Part shown: positions 25,201-34,722 of the stretch, one piece after another
Position numbering within the stretch: position 1 is the first letter of the stretch
Layout of the letters: every line of letters begins with the position of its first letter
The notes under the pieces: generated by a model
What the model saw: the letters and a program-made list of their open reading frames with translations, nothing else
The model's database searches: none
Told to the model about the DNA's origin: nothing
Made by a program: the position numbers and the translations under genes
Assembly (NCBI RefSeq): GCF_026735135.1
Contig: NZ_JAPQER010000009.1
Coordinates: 1 to 40,767 of the forward strand
Direction of reading: 5' to 3'
Origin: Clostridium aestuarii
Lineage (GTDB): Bacteria; Bacillota; Clostridia; Clostridiales; Clostridiaceae
Length of the DNA: 40,767 bases

Positions 25201-25887
25201 ATGAATGGAATGTTAGGAAAAATACTAATTGTAGATGATGATGAAAATATATGTGAAGTAATAAAAATGTATTTAGAAAATGCAGGATATGATACAAAGG
25301 TTTGCTATGATGGGAAAATGGTGCATGGAGTTTTTATGGAATATATACCTGATTTAGTTTTACTTGATATTATGCTTCCACATATAGATGGAATAGATGT
25401 TTTAAAATGTATAAGAAAAGAGCATGAAACTCCTGTTATTATGTTGACTGCTAAAGGAGAAACTTTTGACAAGGTATTGGCTTTAGAATTAGGAGCTGAT
25501 GATTATATTGTAAAACCATTCGAACCAAAGGAGCTAATAGCTAGAGTTAAAGCTGTACTTAGAAGATATAATGTTGAAAATGAAGAAAAAGAAATTTTAA
25601 AATTTCAAGATCTTTTAATAAATATAAATTCTTATAATGCAGTATATGAAGAAAAAGAAATTAAAATGCCGCCTAAAGAATTCGAACTCTTATATTATCT
25701 TGCAAATAATAAAAATAAAGTTTTTACAAGAGAACAGTTGCTTTGTGAGGTATGGGGGTATGATTACCCAGGTGATTCTAGAACTGTAGATGTTCACATA
25801 AAAAGACTAAGGGAAAAACTTAAAGGAGGCCCTAATTGGCAGATAGAGACTGTCTGGGGGGTTGGATATAAGTTTGAGGTGAAATAG
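25201..25887 (+). CDS. OmpR/PhoB-family response regulator
   Basis: The 228-residue regulator has a receiver domain (about 6-120) with the acidic pair in VDDDEN, phosphoacceptor Asp56 in LLDIMLP, Thr83 and Lys105 (VKPF). A C-terminal winged helix follows, with the recognition-helix region SRTVDVHIKRLREKL. It would bind DNA when phosphorylated by the kinase encoded immediately after it. AGGGGGT lies 7 bases before the ATG. The genes regulated are unknown; the HtrA gene downstream is the obvious candidate, since envelope-stress kinases often control such proteases. It is not one of the sporulation regulators. Confidence 0.93.
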   Translation: MNGMLGKILIVDDDENICEVIKMYLENAGYDTKVCYDGKMVHGVFMEYIPDLVLLDIMLPHIDGIDVLKCIRKEHETPVIMLTAKGETFDKVLALELGADDYIVKPFEPKELIARVKAVLRRYNVENEEKEILKFQDLLININSYNAVYEEKEIKMPPKEFELLYYLANNKNKVFTREQLLCEVWGYDYPGDSRTVDVHIKRLREKLKGGPNWQIETVWGVGYKFEVK

Positions 25888-27306
25888 ATGCAAAAAAAAA
25901 GTCTGTTTTCAAAAATGATGGCAACTTATACTTTGATAATTATAATAAGTTTTGTTATAGTAGCAGCAGTGTTATCTTTTTGGTTTCAAGGATATAATTT
26001 TAGGCAGAGGGAAACTCAACTTTCTAGTGTGTCCAATATAGTTGCTAATGGAGCAGTACAATATTTTCACGGAGATCTTTCAGTGGGTAATATAAGTAAA
26101 ATTTTAGAACATGTGTCTGAATACTCATCCTCGGATATATTATTATTTGATAATTATGGATATGTATGTGCTGTATCAAAAAAAGAACACAAGGATTTTA
26201 TAGGTTATCAGTTATTAACTAAGGATTTAGAAAATTTAAGATTAGGAAACAGTATAGAAAAAAAGGAGTTTCAAGAAAAAATTTTTGATATACCTGTATA
26301 TTCTTATATAGTGCCTATATTTAATAGAGGAATGTTTCAAGGAGCTATTTTATTTAATACAGCTATGTATGAAATAAAGGAACCATTAAAAGAAGTGTAT
26401 CAAATTATTTGGATATCAGCAGTTTTAGCTATGGTTCTTTCCAGTATAGTTATCTATTATTTTTCACAAAAAATAATAGTGAGACCTCTATCTAAAATAA
26501 ATAATGTATCAGATAAGATAGCCAAAGGAGATGTAGGTAAAAGGGTAGATATTAATTCTAATGATGAGATTGGCGAATTAGCTAAAGCTTTTAATTCTAT
26601 GGCAGATTCATTGGAACAGGTTGAAAATAATAGAAGAACTTTTATATCGAATGTTTCCCATGAGTTAAGATCACCTATTACATCTATAAAAGGGTTTATA
26701 GGTGGAATAATAGATGGGATTATTCCTAAAGAAAAAGAAAATTATTATTTATCTATTGCGTATGAGGAAATTCAAAGACTTACAAGGCTTATAAACGATC
26801 TTTTAGATTTGTCTGCCATTGAAGCGGGTAAATTTACCCTAAACATACAAAAATATGATATTAATGAGATTATACGACTTTCAGTGATAAAGTTTGAAAC
26901 AAAAATAAAATCTAAAAAACTGAATGTAAATGTTTGGTTAGATGACAAGAGTGTATATGTATTGGTTGATAGAGATAAAATAATACAAGTTATAACTAAT
27001 CTTATAGATAATGCTGTAAAATATGTTGAGTTTGGAGGGAATATAGAAATAAGGACTAAAGTTAGAGGGCAGAAAGTGTTTGTTTCAATATATAATGATG
27101 GACAATGTATTCCTGAAGAAGATGCAAAGTATTTATGGGAAAGATTTTATAAGAGTGATAAATCAAGGACTTCAAAAGTTAGCACAGGGCTTGGACTTGC
27201 TATAGTAAGAAGTATAATTGTTCAACATGGAGAAGAAATTTGGTTTAAAAACAAGCAAAGTAAAGGTGTTGAATTTATTTTTACATTAAAAAGAAATATT
27301 AAATAA
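25888..27306 (+). CDS. Sensor histidine kinase
   Basis: The 472-residue membrane kinase has a first membrane helix at 13-33, an extracellular sensor of about 135 residues with strand-rich, PAS/Cache-like character, and a second helix near 172-192. HAMP lies at about 193-245. A HisKA domain follows with phosphoacceptor His258 in NVSHELRSP, and then an ATPase domain with NLIDNAVKY (N box) and STGLGLAIV (G2 box). It starts one base after the regulator's stop codon, so the two are made together. A weak hairpin at 27320-27355 follows the stop. The signal is not identifiable from sequence. Confidence 0.93.
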   Translation: MQKKSLFSKMMATYTLIIIISFVIVAAVLSFWFQGYNFRQRETQLSSVSNIVANGAVQYFHGDLSVGNISKILEHVSEYSSSDILLFDNYGYVCAVSKKEHKDFIGYQLLTKDLENLRLGNSIEKKEFQEKIFDIPVYSYIVPIFNRGMFQGAILFNTAMYEIKEPLKEVYQIIWISAVLAMVLSSIVIYYFSQKIIVRPLSKINNVSDKIAKGDVGKRVDINSNDEIGELAKAFNSMADSLEQVENNRRTFISNVSHELRSPITSIKGFIGGIIDGIIPKEKENYYLSIAYEEIQRLTRLINDLLDLSAIEAGKFTLNIQKYDINEIIRLSVIKFETKIKSKKLNVNVWLDDKSVYVLVDRDKIIQVITNLIDNAVKYVEFGGNIEIRTKVRGQKVFVSIYNDGQCIPEEDAKYLWERFYKSDKSRTSKVSTGLGLAIVRSIIVQHGEEIWFKNKQSKGVEFIFTLKRNIK

Positions 27307-27319
27307 TTTATTAAAAACT

Positions 27320-27355
27320 AATAAAAAGTTCATAGATAGTTAAAAACTTTTTATT
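27320..27355 (+). terminator. Hairpin between the kinase and htrA genes
   Basis: AATAAAAAGTT at 27320-27330 pairs perfectly with 27345-27355 around a 14-base loop. The stem is AT-rich with a T-rich right arm, so any termination is partial and the protease gene may be read through. Confidence 0.55.
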
Positions 27356-27402
27356 ATAATTTATTATATGAAATATATTATAGGAATTGGAGGTGATATA
27401 TT

Positions 27403-28581
27403 ATGTATGGAAATAATGAGGATATACAGGATGCAATGTGGGAAAGCGTAAAGGATAAAGAACATGGGGAGATAAACTTCAGAAAACAAAAAAATAAGAT
27501 TAAAATTTTTTTTAGAATATTTATATTTATTTTAGTAGCTGTAATAGCTGGAACGGTATCTTCACTTTATATAGTAAACAAAAAATATTACGAAATATGT
27601 AAAATGAAAGATGATTTTTTAAATAGCCAAATTCCTAATAAAAATTCAATAGTAGAAATTTATGATGATTCAATATCTACAGCAGCAGATGTGGTTGGAC
27701 CTTCCATTGTAGGAATAACTAACAAAACACAAAAAGAATTAGATTTTACTAGTGAAAGCAGTGCTTCAGGAATAATATTTGATTCAGGCGGGTATATAGT
27801 TACTAATTATCATGTGATTAAAGGAGCTAATGAAATTATTGTAAAATTATCCAATAATGGTAAAAGCTTAAAAGCTAAGCTTGTTGGTTCAGATATTCAA
27901 TCGGATTTAGCAATAATAAAGATAGATGCAAAAAATCTTCCTGTAGCAAAATTTGGAAATTCAAATAAAGTTAAAGTAGGAGAGACGGCAATTGCGATAG
28001 GAAACTCTTTAGGTAAAGAATCTACAATAATTATTACAACGGGAAGAATCAGTGCTATAAATAGAAAAATACAATATGATAATTCTACATATAAGGTTAT
28101 TCAAACTGATGCTGCTATAAATTCGAGTAATAGCGGTGGAGCTTTATGTAATATAGAAGGAGAAATTATAGGAATAAATAATTTAAAAATAGGGGAATTA
28201 CAAGGGCGAAATACAGAAGGAATAGGATTTGCTATACCAGCAAATGAAGTTAGTACTATAGTAGATCAAATAATGAAATTTGGAAGAGTTAAAAGACTTG
28301 ACTTGGGTATATATGGGAAAGATGCAGTTTCAGCGAAAGGTGCAGATGTTAAAGGAATATATGTTCAAGATGTTATACAAGGGAGTGGTGCAGCAGCGGC
28401 AGGTATTAAACCAACAGATATTATAATAGGACTAGATAATAAGAATATTTCAAAATTTAATGAGTTATCTCAAATTATAGAAGAGCATAAAGTAGGAGAT
28501 ACTATAAAGTGTAAGATTTGGAGAAAAGGTACAATAATTGAAATTGATATTGTTCTTTTAGAGGGAAAAGAAAATGAATAA
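27403..28581 (+). CDS. HtrA-like membrane-anchored serine protease with PDZ domain
   Basis: The 392-residue DegP/HtrA-type protease has a cytoplasmic N-terminus, one membrane helix near 36-58, then a trypsin-like domain outside the cell. The catalytic triad is His137 (VTNYHVIKG), Asp168 (SDLAIIKI) and Ser244 (SSNSGGA). A single PDZ domain fills about 295-388. It would degrade or refold damaged exported proteins. The serine motif is SNSGG rather than the usual GNSGG, but the triad is intact. GGAGGTGAT precedes the ATG. Its place right after a two-component pair suggests envelope-stress control. Confidence 0.93.
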   Translation: MYGNNEDIQDAMWESVKDKEHGEINFRKQKNKIKIFFRIFIFILVAVIAGTVSSLYIVNKKYYEICKMKDDFLNSQIPNKNSIVEIYDDSISTAADVVGPSIVGITNKTQKELDFTSESSASGIIFDSGGYIVTNYHVIKGANEIIVKLSNNGKSLKAKLVGSDIQSDLAIIKIDAKNLPVAKFGNSNKVKVGETAIAIGNSLGKESTIIITTGRISAINRKIQYDNSTYKVIQTDAAINSSNSGGALCNIEGEIIGINNLKIGELQGRNTEGIGFAIPANEVSTIVDQIMKFGRVKRLDLGIYGKDAVSAKGADVKGIYVQDVIQGSGAAAAGIKPTDIIIGLDNKNISKFNELSQIIEEHKVGDTIKCKIWRKGTIIEIDIVLLEGKENE

Positions 28582-28608
28582 AAATATAAGGATAAGAATA
28601 AAAAATTG

Positions 28609-28636
28609 AACCTGTGGGAAAGTATTCTCATGGGTT
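28609..28636 (+). terminator. Hairpin after htrA
   Basis: AACCTGTGGGAA at 28609-28620 pairs with 28625-28636 over 12 positions including three G-U pairs, around a 4-base loop. The following sequence has only scattered T. Confidence 0.6.
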
Positions 28637-28726
28637 TAATGGTTTACAATGCTTTATAAAATATATTTTTTGATGTATTATATTTTTATGCACTAAAGCT
28701 AAAATTAAATATGGAGGTAAGACAGA

Positions 28727-29296
28727 ATGTTTTTAATAGTGGGATTAGGTAACCCTGGTAAACAATATGATCATACAAGACATAATGTTGGGTTTGATGT
28801 AATAGATTTATTATCTAAAAGGTATAATATTGACATGAACAGGAAACAATTTAAAGGTATGTATGGAAGTGGTAATATAGCAGGGAAAAAAGTAGTTTTT
28901 TTAAAACCTTTAACTTATATGAACTTAAGTGGAGAAAGTGTTAAAGAAGTTATAGATTTTTATAAAATTCCTAATGATAATATTTTAATTATGTACGATG
29001 ATATAAGCTTAGATATAGGAAGAATAAGAATTAGAAAAAAAGGAAGTGCAGGAGGGCATAATGGAATTAAAAATATTATTGCTCATTTGGGAAGTGATGT
29101 GTTTCCAAGGGTTAAAATTGGAGTTGGACAGCCTATTACAGAAAACTTAGTTTCTCATGTTTTAGGAAAATTTTCACAAGAAGATAGACAAAAATTAGAC
29201 CAAACCTTTGAAGTGCTAGAAAAAACAGTTGAGACGGTTATAGAAGAAGGGGTTGATGAAGCCATGAATAGATTTAATGGTTTCAAGGCAGAGTAA
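28727..29296 (+). CDS. pth: Peptidyl-tRNA hydrolase (SpoVC)
   Basis: Pth releases peptides from peptidyl-tRNAs dropped by ribosomes, an essential recycling step in the cytoplasm. The 189-residue protein has [19 protein letters not shown] with Asn9 and catalytic His19, [22 protein letters not shown] and [12 protein letters not shown]. The length is standard. GGAGGTAAG lies before the ATG. The mfd gene begins 18 bases after its stop. In B. subtilis the gene is spoVC in the same position. Confidence 0.97.
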   Translation: MFLIVGLGNPGKQYDHTRHNVGFDVIDLLSKRYNIDMNRKQFKGMYGSGNIAGKKVVFLKPLTYMNLSGESVKEVIDFYKIPNDNILIMYDDISLDIGRIRIRKKGSAGGHNGIKNIIAHLGSDVFPRVKIGVGQPITENLVSHVLGKFSQEDRQKLDQTFEVLEKTVETVIEEGVDEAMNRFNGFKAE

Positions 29297-29314
29297 TATG
29301 AGAGGTGTATATTT

Positions 29315-32300
29315 ATGAGGTTAAAGGGATTAGTACAACCCTTAATAGAAAATGTTCAATTTAAAAATATAATTAATACAATAAAACAAAATAAATTTCC
29401 GATAGAAATTGTAGGAATTTCTGATTCAGCAAGAAGTTATTTAATTAGTAGTTTATATGAAAAAAAGGATAATGATTTTCTAATATTTACCAATAGTGAC
29501 ATTGAAGCAAAAATTCTTTACGAAGATTTATCTTTATATTTACCTAATGTACATTATTTTCCTACTAAAGAAGTAGCTTTCTATAATATATATGCTATTT
29601 CAGGAGATTTAAGGTGGGAAAGATTAAAAGTAATTAGAGAAATGTTAATAAATAAAAAGAAAATAATAGTTACATCTATTGAATCTTTAGCTATAAAATA
29701 TATTTCCCCGGAATTATATAAAAAGTATACATTTAATTTTTCAGTAGGAGATGTGGTTAGTTTAGAAAAATTAAGTGAAAAACTTATACAAAGCGGATAT
29801 GAAAGAGTTAAAATCGTAGAAGGTAAAGGCGAATTCTCAATAAGAGGAGGAATATTGGATATTTATTCTCCTATTTCCTTAAATGCTTATAGAATTGAAC
29901 TTTTTGGAGATGAAGTAGATTCTATTAGAAATTTTAATATTGAATCACAAAGAAGTATTGAAAAAATAGATTCAATAGAAATTTTCCCTGCTAAAGAGAT
30001 GATTCTTGCTAAAGAAAATATTGATAAAGGTTATGAAAATATAAAAAAGGATTTACAAGACTCAAATAAAAGTTCAAAGAAGGATAAAGAAATAAAAGAA
30101 AAATTACAGAACAGTGTAATGGCAAATTTAGAATTATTAAAAGAAAATTGGAGTTTTGAAAATATAAATAGTTATTTACCGTATTTTTATGATGATACTT
30201 CAAATATTTTAAATTATATGGAAGATGCCTTTGTTATCATAACTGATGTTCAAAGGTGTGTAGGAAAATTGGAAAGTGTTTATTTTGAATTTGAAGATAA
30301 ATATAAGGATTTTCTTGAAAAAGGTAATGTGCTTTTAAAGCAAGTAGAACTTTTATTAAATAAGAATGAAATTTATGAAAAACTTGAAGAAAGTAAAGTT
30401 ATAACAATGAATATCATTTCTAAGACAACCGATATTTTTTGTCCAAAGATTAAGGAAACTTTTTCACAGGTTAATCTTAGTGGGTATAATGGAAATTTAG
30501 AATTATTAATTGATGACATAAAAGATAAAAAGGCTAAGGGGTATAAAACACTTATACTTTGCGGAACTAAACCAAGAGGTGAAAGACTAGTAAAAACTTT
30601 ACAAGAAAGAGAAATTGAAAGTGTATATAAGGATATTGTAGATGATATACACTTTGGTGAAGTTGTTATAACTTTTGGAAATCAAATAAAAGGATTTGAA
30701 TACCCTGATTTAAAATTATGTGTTATATCAGACAAAGAAGTGTTTGGTAAATCAAAAAGAAAAAGTAAAAGAGTTAATAAAAAAGGTATAGGCAAAATAA
30801 AGAGTTTTGCTGAATTAAAACCTGGAGATTATGTAGTTCATACAAATCATGGTATTGGTGTGTACAAGGGAATAAAGCAACTTGAAGTTCAAGGACATAA
30901 AAAAGATTATTTAGAACTTACTTATAATTCAGGAGATAAATTATATGTTCCAGTTGAACAGTTAGATTTAGTTCAAAAATATATAGGAGCAGAAGGTAAA
31001 ATACCTAAGGTAACTAAACTTGGTGGAAGCGAATGGACAAAGGCTAAGAAAAAAGTAAGAAAAGCTATAAATGAGATAGCAGAGGATTTAGTTAAATTAT
31101 ATGCAATAAGATCTAAATTAAGAGGATATAAATTTTCAAATGATACTGTTTGGCAAAAACAGTTTGAAGATGAATTTCCTTATGAAGAGACTGTAGATCA
31201 AATTTCAGCAATTGAAGAAATAAAGAATGATATGGAATCTGATAAAGTTATGGATAGATTGCTTTGTGGAGACGTTGGATATGGAAAAACAGAAGTTGCT
31301 GTAAGAGCTGCTTTTAAAGCAGTAATGGAGGGTAAACAGGTAGCTATATTAGTACCAACTACAGTGCTTGCAGAACAACATTATAATAATTTAAAACAAA
31401 GATTTTCTGATTTTCCTATAAAAATAGATATGGTAAGTAGATTTAGAACATCAGCACAGCAAAAAACAACGTTAAAAGAAGTGAAGAATGGAAATATAGA
31501 AATACTTATAGGAACTCATAGAATTCTTCAAAAAGATGTAGAGTTTAAAGAGTTAGGTTTACTTGTGGTAGATGAAGAACAGCGATTTGGAGTTAGACAT
31601 AAAGAGAAAATAAAAAATTTAAAAAAGAATGTAGATGTGTTAACATTAACAGCTACACCTATTCCTAGAACATTACATATGTCACTTACTGGAATCAGAG
31701 ATATAAGTGTTATTGAAACTCCGCCAGAAGAAAGATACCCTGTTCAAACCTATGTTATAGAATATAATGACCAGCTTATTGCTGATGCAATAATGAGAGA
31801 AATAAATCGTGGTGGGCAGGTATATTTTGTATATAACAGAGTAGGCTCAATAAAAGAAATGGCATCATATATTACAAAACTAATTCCAGAGGCTAAAGTT
31901 GCTATAGCAAATGGTCAAATGCCTGAAAGAGAACTTGAAAAAGTAATGCTTGATTTTATGAATAATGAATATAACATATTAGTTTGTACTACAATCATAG
32001 AAACAGGATTGGATATACAAAATGCTAATACTATCATAATATATGATGCAGATAAATTTGGGTTATCACAGTTATATCAACTTAGAGGAAGAGTGGGGCG
32101 AACAAATAGGATTGCATATGCGTATTTAACTTATAGAAAAGATAAAATATTAACAGAAGTTGCAGAAAAAAGATTAAAAGCTATAAAAGATTTTACTGAA
32201 TTAGGATCGGGTTTTAAAATTGCTATGAGAGATTTAGAAATAAGAGGAGCAGGAAATATAATAGGGTCAGCTCAACATGGTCATATGTCTTCTGTTGGAT

Positions 32301-32827
32301 ATGATTTGTACTGCAGGATGTTAGAAGATACTATAAAAATGGTAAAAGGTGAAATAGATAAGGAACCTATAGAAACTACAGTGGAACTTAAGGTGGATGC
32401 ATATATACCAGATAAATATATATATGATGAAGTTCAAAAAATTGAAGTGTATAAGAAAATTGCTAATATTGATTCTAAAGAAAGTATGATGGATATTCAG
32501 GAAGAACTAGAAGATAGATTCTCTAATATACCACTATCAGTTGATAATCTTATAAATATAGCTTATATAAAAAGTGTTGCTAATAAAATAGGAATAGAGG
32601 GAATTAAAGAGAAAAATTCAGAAATAGTAATAAATTTTGAAAATAGTTATTCGATGAATCAAAAGTTGATAAAAGCTATAATGAATAAGTATAATAGAAA
32701 AATTATATTTAAAATGGGTGAGGAACCTGCAATAGGTTATCAGTTAACAAATGTGAAAAAAGATGATAAAATAAATAATTTAAAAGAACTTGTAGAATAT
32801 ATTAGAACCACAGTTGAAACAAATTAA
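29315..32827 (+). CDS. mfd: Transcription-repair coupling factor Mfd
   Basis: Mfd pushes stalled RNA polymerase off damaged DNA and recruits UvrA. The 1170-residue protein shows the whole domain order. A UvrB-like N-terminus (1-340) contains SIRGGILDIYSP. An RNA-polymerase-interacting CarD-like domain follows near 500-560, with GDYVVHTNHGIGVYKG. The helicase core has Walker A GDVGYGKTE, DEEQ, TATPIPRTL and the motif QLRGRVGR. The TRCF domain is at the C-terminus. GAGAGGTG precedes the ATG, which lies 18 bases after pth. An AT-only palindrome overlaps the stop codon. Confidence 0.98.
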   Translation: MRLKGLVQPLIENVQFKNIINTIKQNKFPIEIVGISDSARSYLISSLYEKKDNDFLIFTNSDIEAKILYEDLSLYLPNVHYFPTKEVAFYNIYAISGDLRWERLKVIREMLINKKKIIVTSIESLAIKYISPELYKKYTFNFSVGDVVSLEKLSEKLIQSGYERVKIVEGKGEFSIRGGILDIYSPISLNAYRIELFGDEVDSIRNFNIESQRSIEKIDSIEIFPAKEMILAKENIDKGYENIKKDLQDSNKSSKKDKEIKEKLQNSVMANLELLKENWSFENINSYLPYFYDDTSNILNYMEDAFVIITDVQRCVGKLESVYFEFEDKYKDFLEKGNVLLKQVELLLNKNEIYEKLEESKVITMNIISKTTDIFCPKIKETFSQVNLSGYNGNLELLIDDIKDKKAKGYKTLILCGTKPRGERLVKTLQEREIESVYKDIVDDIHFGEVVITFGNQIKGFEYPDLKLCVISDKEVFGKSKRKSKRVNKKGIGKIKSFAELKPGDYVVHTNHGIGVYKGIKQLEVQGHKKDYLELTYNSGDKLYVPVEQLDLVQKYIGAEGKIPKVTKLGGSEWTKAKKKVRKAINEIAEDLVKLYAIRSKLRGYKFSNDTVWQKQFEDEFPYEETVDQISAIEEIKNDMESDKVMDRLLCGDVGYGKTEVAVRAAFKAVMEGKQVAILVPTTVLAEQHYNNLKQRFSDFPIKIDMVSRFRTSAQQKTTLKEVKNGNIEILIGTHRILQKDVEFKELGLLVVDEEQRFGVRHKEKIKNLKKNVDVLTLTATPIPRTLHMSLTGIRDISVIETPPEERYPVQTYVIEYNDQLIADAIMREINRGGQVYFVYNRVGSIKEMASYITKLIPEAKVAIANGQMPERELEKVMLDFMNNEYNILVCTTIIETGLDIQNANTIIIYDADKFGLSQLYQLRGRVGRTNRIAYAYLTYRKDKILTEVAEKRLKAIKDFTELGSGFKIAMRDLEIRGAGNIIGSAQHGHMSSVGYDLYCRMLEDTIKMVKGEIDKEPIETTVELKVDAYIPDKYIYDEVQKIEVYKKIANIDSKESMMDIQEELEDRFSNIPLSVDNLINIAYIKSVANKIGIEGIKEKNSEIVINFENSYSMNQKLIKAIMNKYNRKIIFKMGEEPAIGYQLTNVKKDDKINNLKELVEYIRTTVETN

Positions 32828-32847
32828 TTTTATGATAAAATTAATTT
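32821..32847 (+). terminator. AT-only palindrome at the end of mfd
   Basis: AAATTAATTTTA at 32821-32832 pairs perfectly with 32836-32847 around a 3-base loop and overlaps the mfd stop codon. Composed entirely of A and T apart from the loop, it is a weak terminator at best. Confidence 0.4.
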
Positions 32848-32884
32848 ATTACAAAATAAATATACGAAAAGAGAGGTAATAAGT

Positions 32885-33928
32885 GTGAAAAAGATAACAA
32901 AAATTGTTACAGTGGTATTAATATCCATGTTTGCAATGTCTATAAGTGGATGTAGTATGATAGAAAAAACACCAGAAGCTATAGCTAAAGAAGTAGTTGC
33001 TAAAGTAAATGGGAAAAAGATAACAAGAAAAGAGTTTAACGAAGAATGGGATAGAGAAAAGAAAGCAAATTATCAAATAATGAGTATCGTTAAACAAATG
33101 GAATCTAATTATGGAGAAAATTATGAACAAAATGAACAAGTAAAACCATATTTAAAACAATTAAAAATTAGTGTGTTAAATAATATGGCATTTGAGCAAG
33201 CTATTTTGCAAGAGGCTGAAAAATTAAAGTTAGTGCCTAATGAGGAAGAATTGAATAAGGAAGTTGATAATAAAATAACTGATTTTAGAAAAGAACAAAA
33301 ACTTGAAGACGATAAAAAATATGAAGAAACTTTAAAGTCAGAAGGATTTACAAAAGAAGAATATAAAGAAGCTATAAGAAATAATACAATTATAGAAAAG
33401 TTTAGAGATGAAATAATAAAAGATGTAAAGGTTGAGGACAATCAAATAAAAGAGTATTATGACAAATTTAAAGATAAATATCCAATTAAAGAAGAGGAAT
33501 CAACAAAATTACAGTTAGCACATATTTTAGTTAAAGATGAAGCTGTAGCAAAAGATATAAAAGGAAAACTTGATAAAGGTGAAGATTTTGCAAAACTTGC
33601 AAAAGAATATGGAACAGATGGTACTAAAGATAAAGGCGGAGATTTAGGAACAGTTACTGTTGTGAATTCTGGCTTTGATCAAGAGTTTATGAATGGTGCT
33701 ATGCAGCTTAAAAATGGAGAAATATCAGAACCGGTAAAAACTCAATTTGGATATCATATAATAAAATGCATAAAAAGAGAAGAAAAACCTGTAAAATCAT
33801 TTGAAGCAGTAAAAGAGCAAATAAAATCTGATTTATTAAATAAAAATAAAAATGATGCTTGGAGTAATAAATTAAATGAAATAAAAGAAGGGTCAAAAAT
33901 AAAAGTATATGAAGAAGAAATAGTTTAA
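32885..33928 (+). CDS. PrsA/SurA-like foldase lipoprotein (parvulin domain)
   Basis: The 347-residue lipoprotein has a signal with lipobox ISG-Cys23. A SurA-N-like chaperone region at about 35-190 is rich in charged helices. A parvulin-type peptidyl-prolyl isomerase domain spans about 208-300, with LQLAHILVKDE, the GGDLGTV block and FGYHIIKC. It would help secreted proteins fold outside the membrane. The start is GTG with GAGAGGT 8 bases upstream. This gene interrupts the B. subtilis order mfd-spoVT. Its own terminator follows. Confidence 0.93.
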   Translation: MKKITKIVTVVLISMFAMSISGCSMIEKTPEAIAKEVVAKVNGKKITRKEFNEEWDREKKANYQIMSIVKQMESNYGENYEQNEQVKPYLKQLKISVLNNMAFEQAILQEAEKLKLVPNEEELNKEVDNKITDFRKEQKLEDDKKYEETLKSEGFTKEEYKEAIRNNTIIEKFRDEIIKDVKVEDNQIKEYYDKFKDKYPIKEEESTKLQLAHILVKDEAVAKDIKGKLDKGEDFAKLAKEYGTDGTKDKGGDLGTVTVVNSGFDQEFMNGAMQLKNGEISEPVKTQFGYHIIKCIKREEKPVKSFEAVKEQIKSDLLNKNKNDAWSNKLNEIKEGSKIKVYEEEIV

Positions 33929-33933
33929 TTTTC

Positions 33934-33969
33934 AAAAAAAAGATGATACATAGTGTATCATCTTTTTTT
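33934..33969 (+). terminator. Strong terminator of the foldase gene
   Basis: A perfect 16-bp stem (33935-33950 with 33954-33969) has arm AAAAAAAGATGATACA and a TAG loop, ending in seven T. Confidence 0.93.
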
Positions 33970-34070
33970 AGTATTAGAATTAAAGCTATACATTTGTGCA
34001 TAAAATTTCATATTTGGACAGATAATAATATTGAAAATAGATTTTCTTATAAATGAGGAGGTTAAATACG

Positions 34071-34622
34071 ATGAAAGCAACAGGCATTGTTAGACGTATA
34101 GACGACTTAGGAAGAGTAGTAATTCCAAAAGAAATCAGAAGAACTTTAAGAATTAGAGAAGGAGATCCACTAGAAATTTTTACTGATAGAGAGGGTGGAG
34201 TAATACTTAAAAAATATTCACCTATAGAAGAATTGGGTAATTTCTCAAAAGAATATGCTGATTCATTACAAAATACAATTGGCAACATAGTACTTATTTG
34301 TGATAAAGATAATATAATATCGGTAAGTGGATGTCCTAAAAAAGGATATATGGATAAAAAAATTAACACAGAAATAGAGAAAATTATGGAAGAAAGAAGA
34401 AGCGTTATTTTAGGAGAAGGAACTAATGCTCCTGTTCCTTTAATTGATGACGAAGATATAGAGGGAGTATATTCTGCACAAGTTATTTCACCTATAATTG
34501 CAGAAGGAGATGCAATTGGGGCTGTAATGATAATTTCTAAAGAAGCGGGAAGCAAATTTGGAGAAGTTGAAGCAAAACTATCCGAAACAGCAGCTTCATT
34601 TTTAGGAAAACAAATGGAATAG
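34071..34622 (+). CDS. spoVT: Stage V sporulation regulator SpoVT
   Basis: SpoVT is a forespore transcription regulator that tunes late SigG-dependent genes and affects spore coat and germination. The 183-residue protein has an AbrB-type swapped-hairpin DNA-binding domain at 1-52 (MKATGIVRRIDDLGRVVIPK) and a GAF-like domain at about 60-180. GAGGAGGT at 34055-34062 places the start at the ATG at 34071 and rules out an in-frame ATG at 34053 that lies before it. A SigG promoter would be expected upstream; TGCATA at 33997-34002 is a partial -35 match, but no good -10 follows. Confidence 0.97.
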   Translation: MKATGIVRRIDDLGRVVIPKEIRRTLRIREGDPLEIFTDREGGVILKKYSPIEELGNFSKEYADSLQNTIGNIVLICDKDNIISVSGCPKKGYMDKKINTEIEKIMEERRSVILGEGTNAPVPLIDDEDIEGVYSAQVISPIIAEGDAIGAVMIISKEAGSKFGEVEAKLSETAASFLGKQME

Positions 34623-34624
34623 TA

Positions 34625-34653
34625 AAATGGCAGCATGTCTGCCATTTGATTTT
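34625..34653 (+). terminator. Terminator of spoVT
   Basis: AAATGGCAG at 34625-34633 pairs perfectly with CTGCCATTT at 34639-34647 around a 5-base loop, followed by GATTTTT. It contains the ATG of the longest spoVB frame, which is therefore not the true start. Confidence 0.85.
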
Positions 34654-34722
34654 TCAGTAATAATATCTCTATTTATTAAATATAAATATTTATACAAAAC
34701 AAGCAATTTTGGAGGTATTATT

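Noticed and set aside
33997..34027. SigG promoter of spoVT
   Set aside because: TGCATA is a partial -35, but no CATACTA-like -10 follows at the right distance.
33986..34645. Long minus-strand frame (219 codons) opposite spoVT
   Set aside because: It lies wholly antisense to the certain spoVT gene, has no family features and no ribosome binding site.
34627..34722. N-terminal extension of spoVB from ATG 34627
   Set aside because: The ATG lies inside the spoVT terminator stem and lacks a Shine-Dalgarno sequence; GGAGGT before TTG 34723 sets the start.
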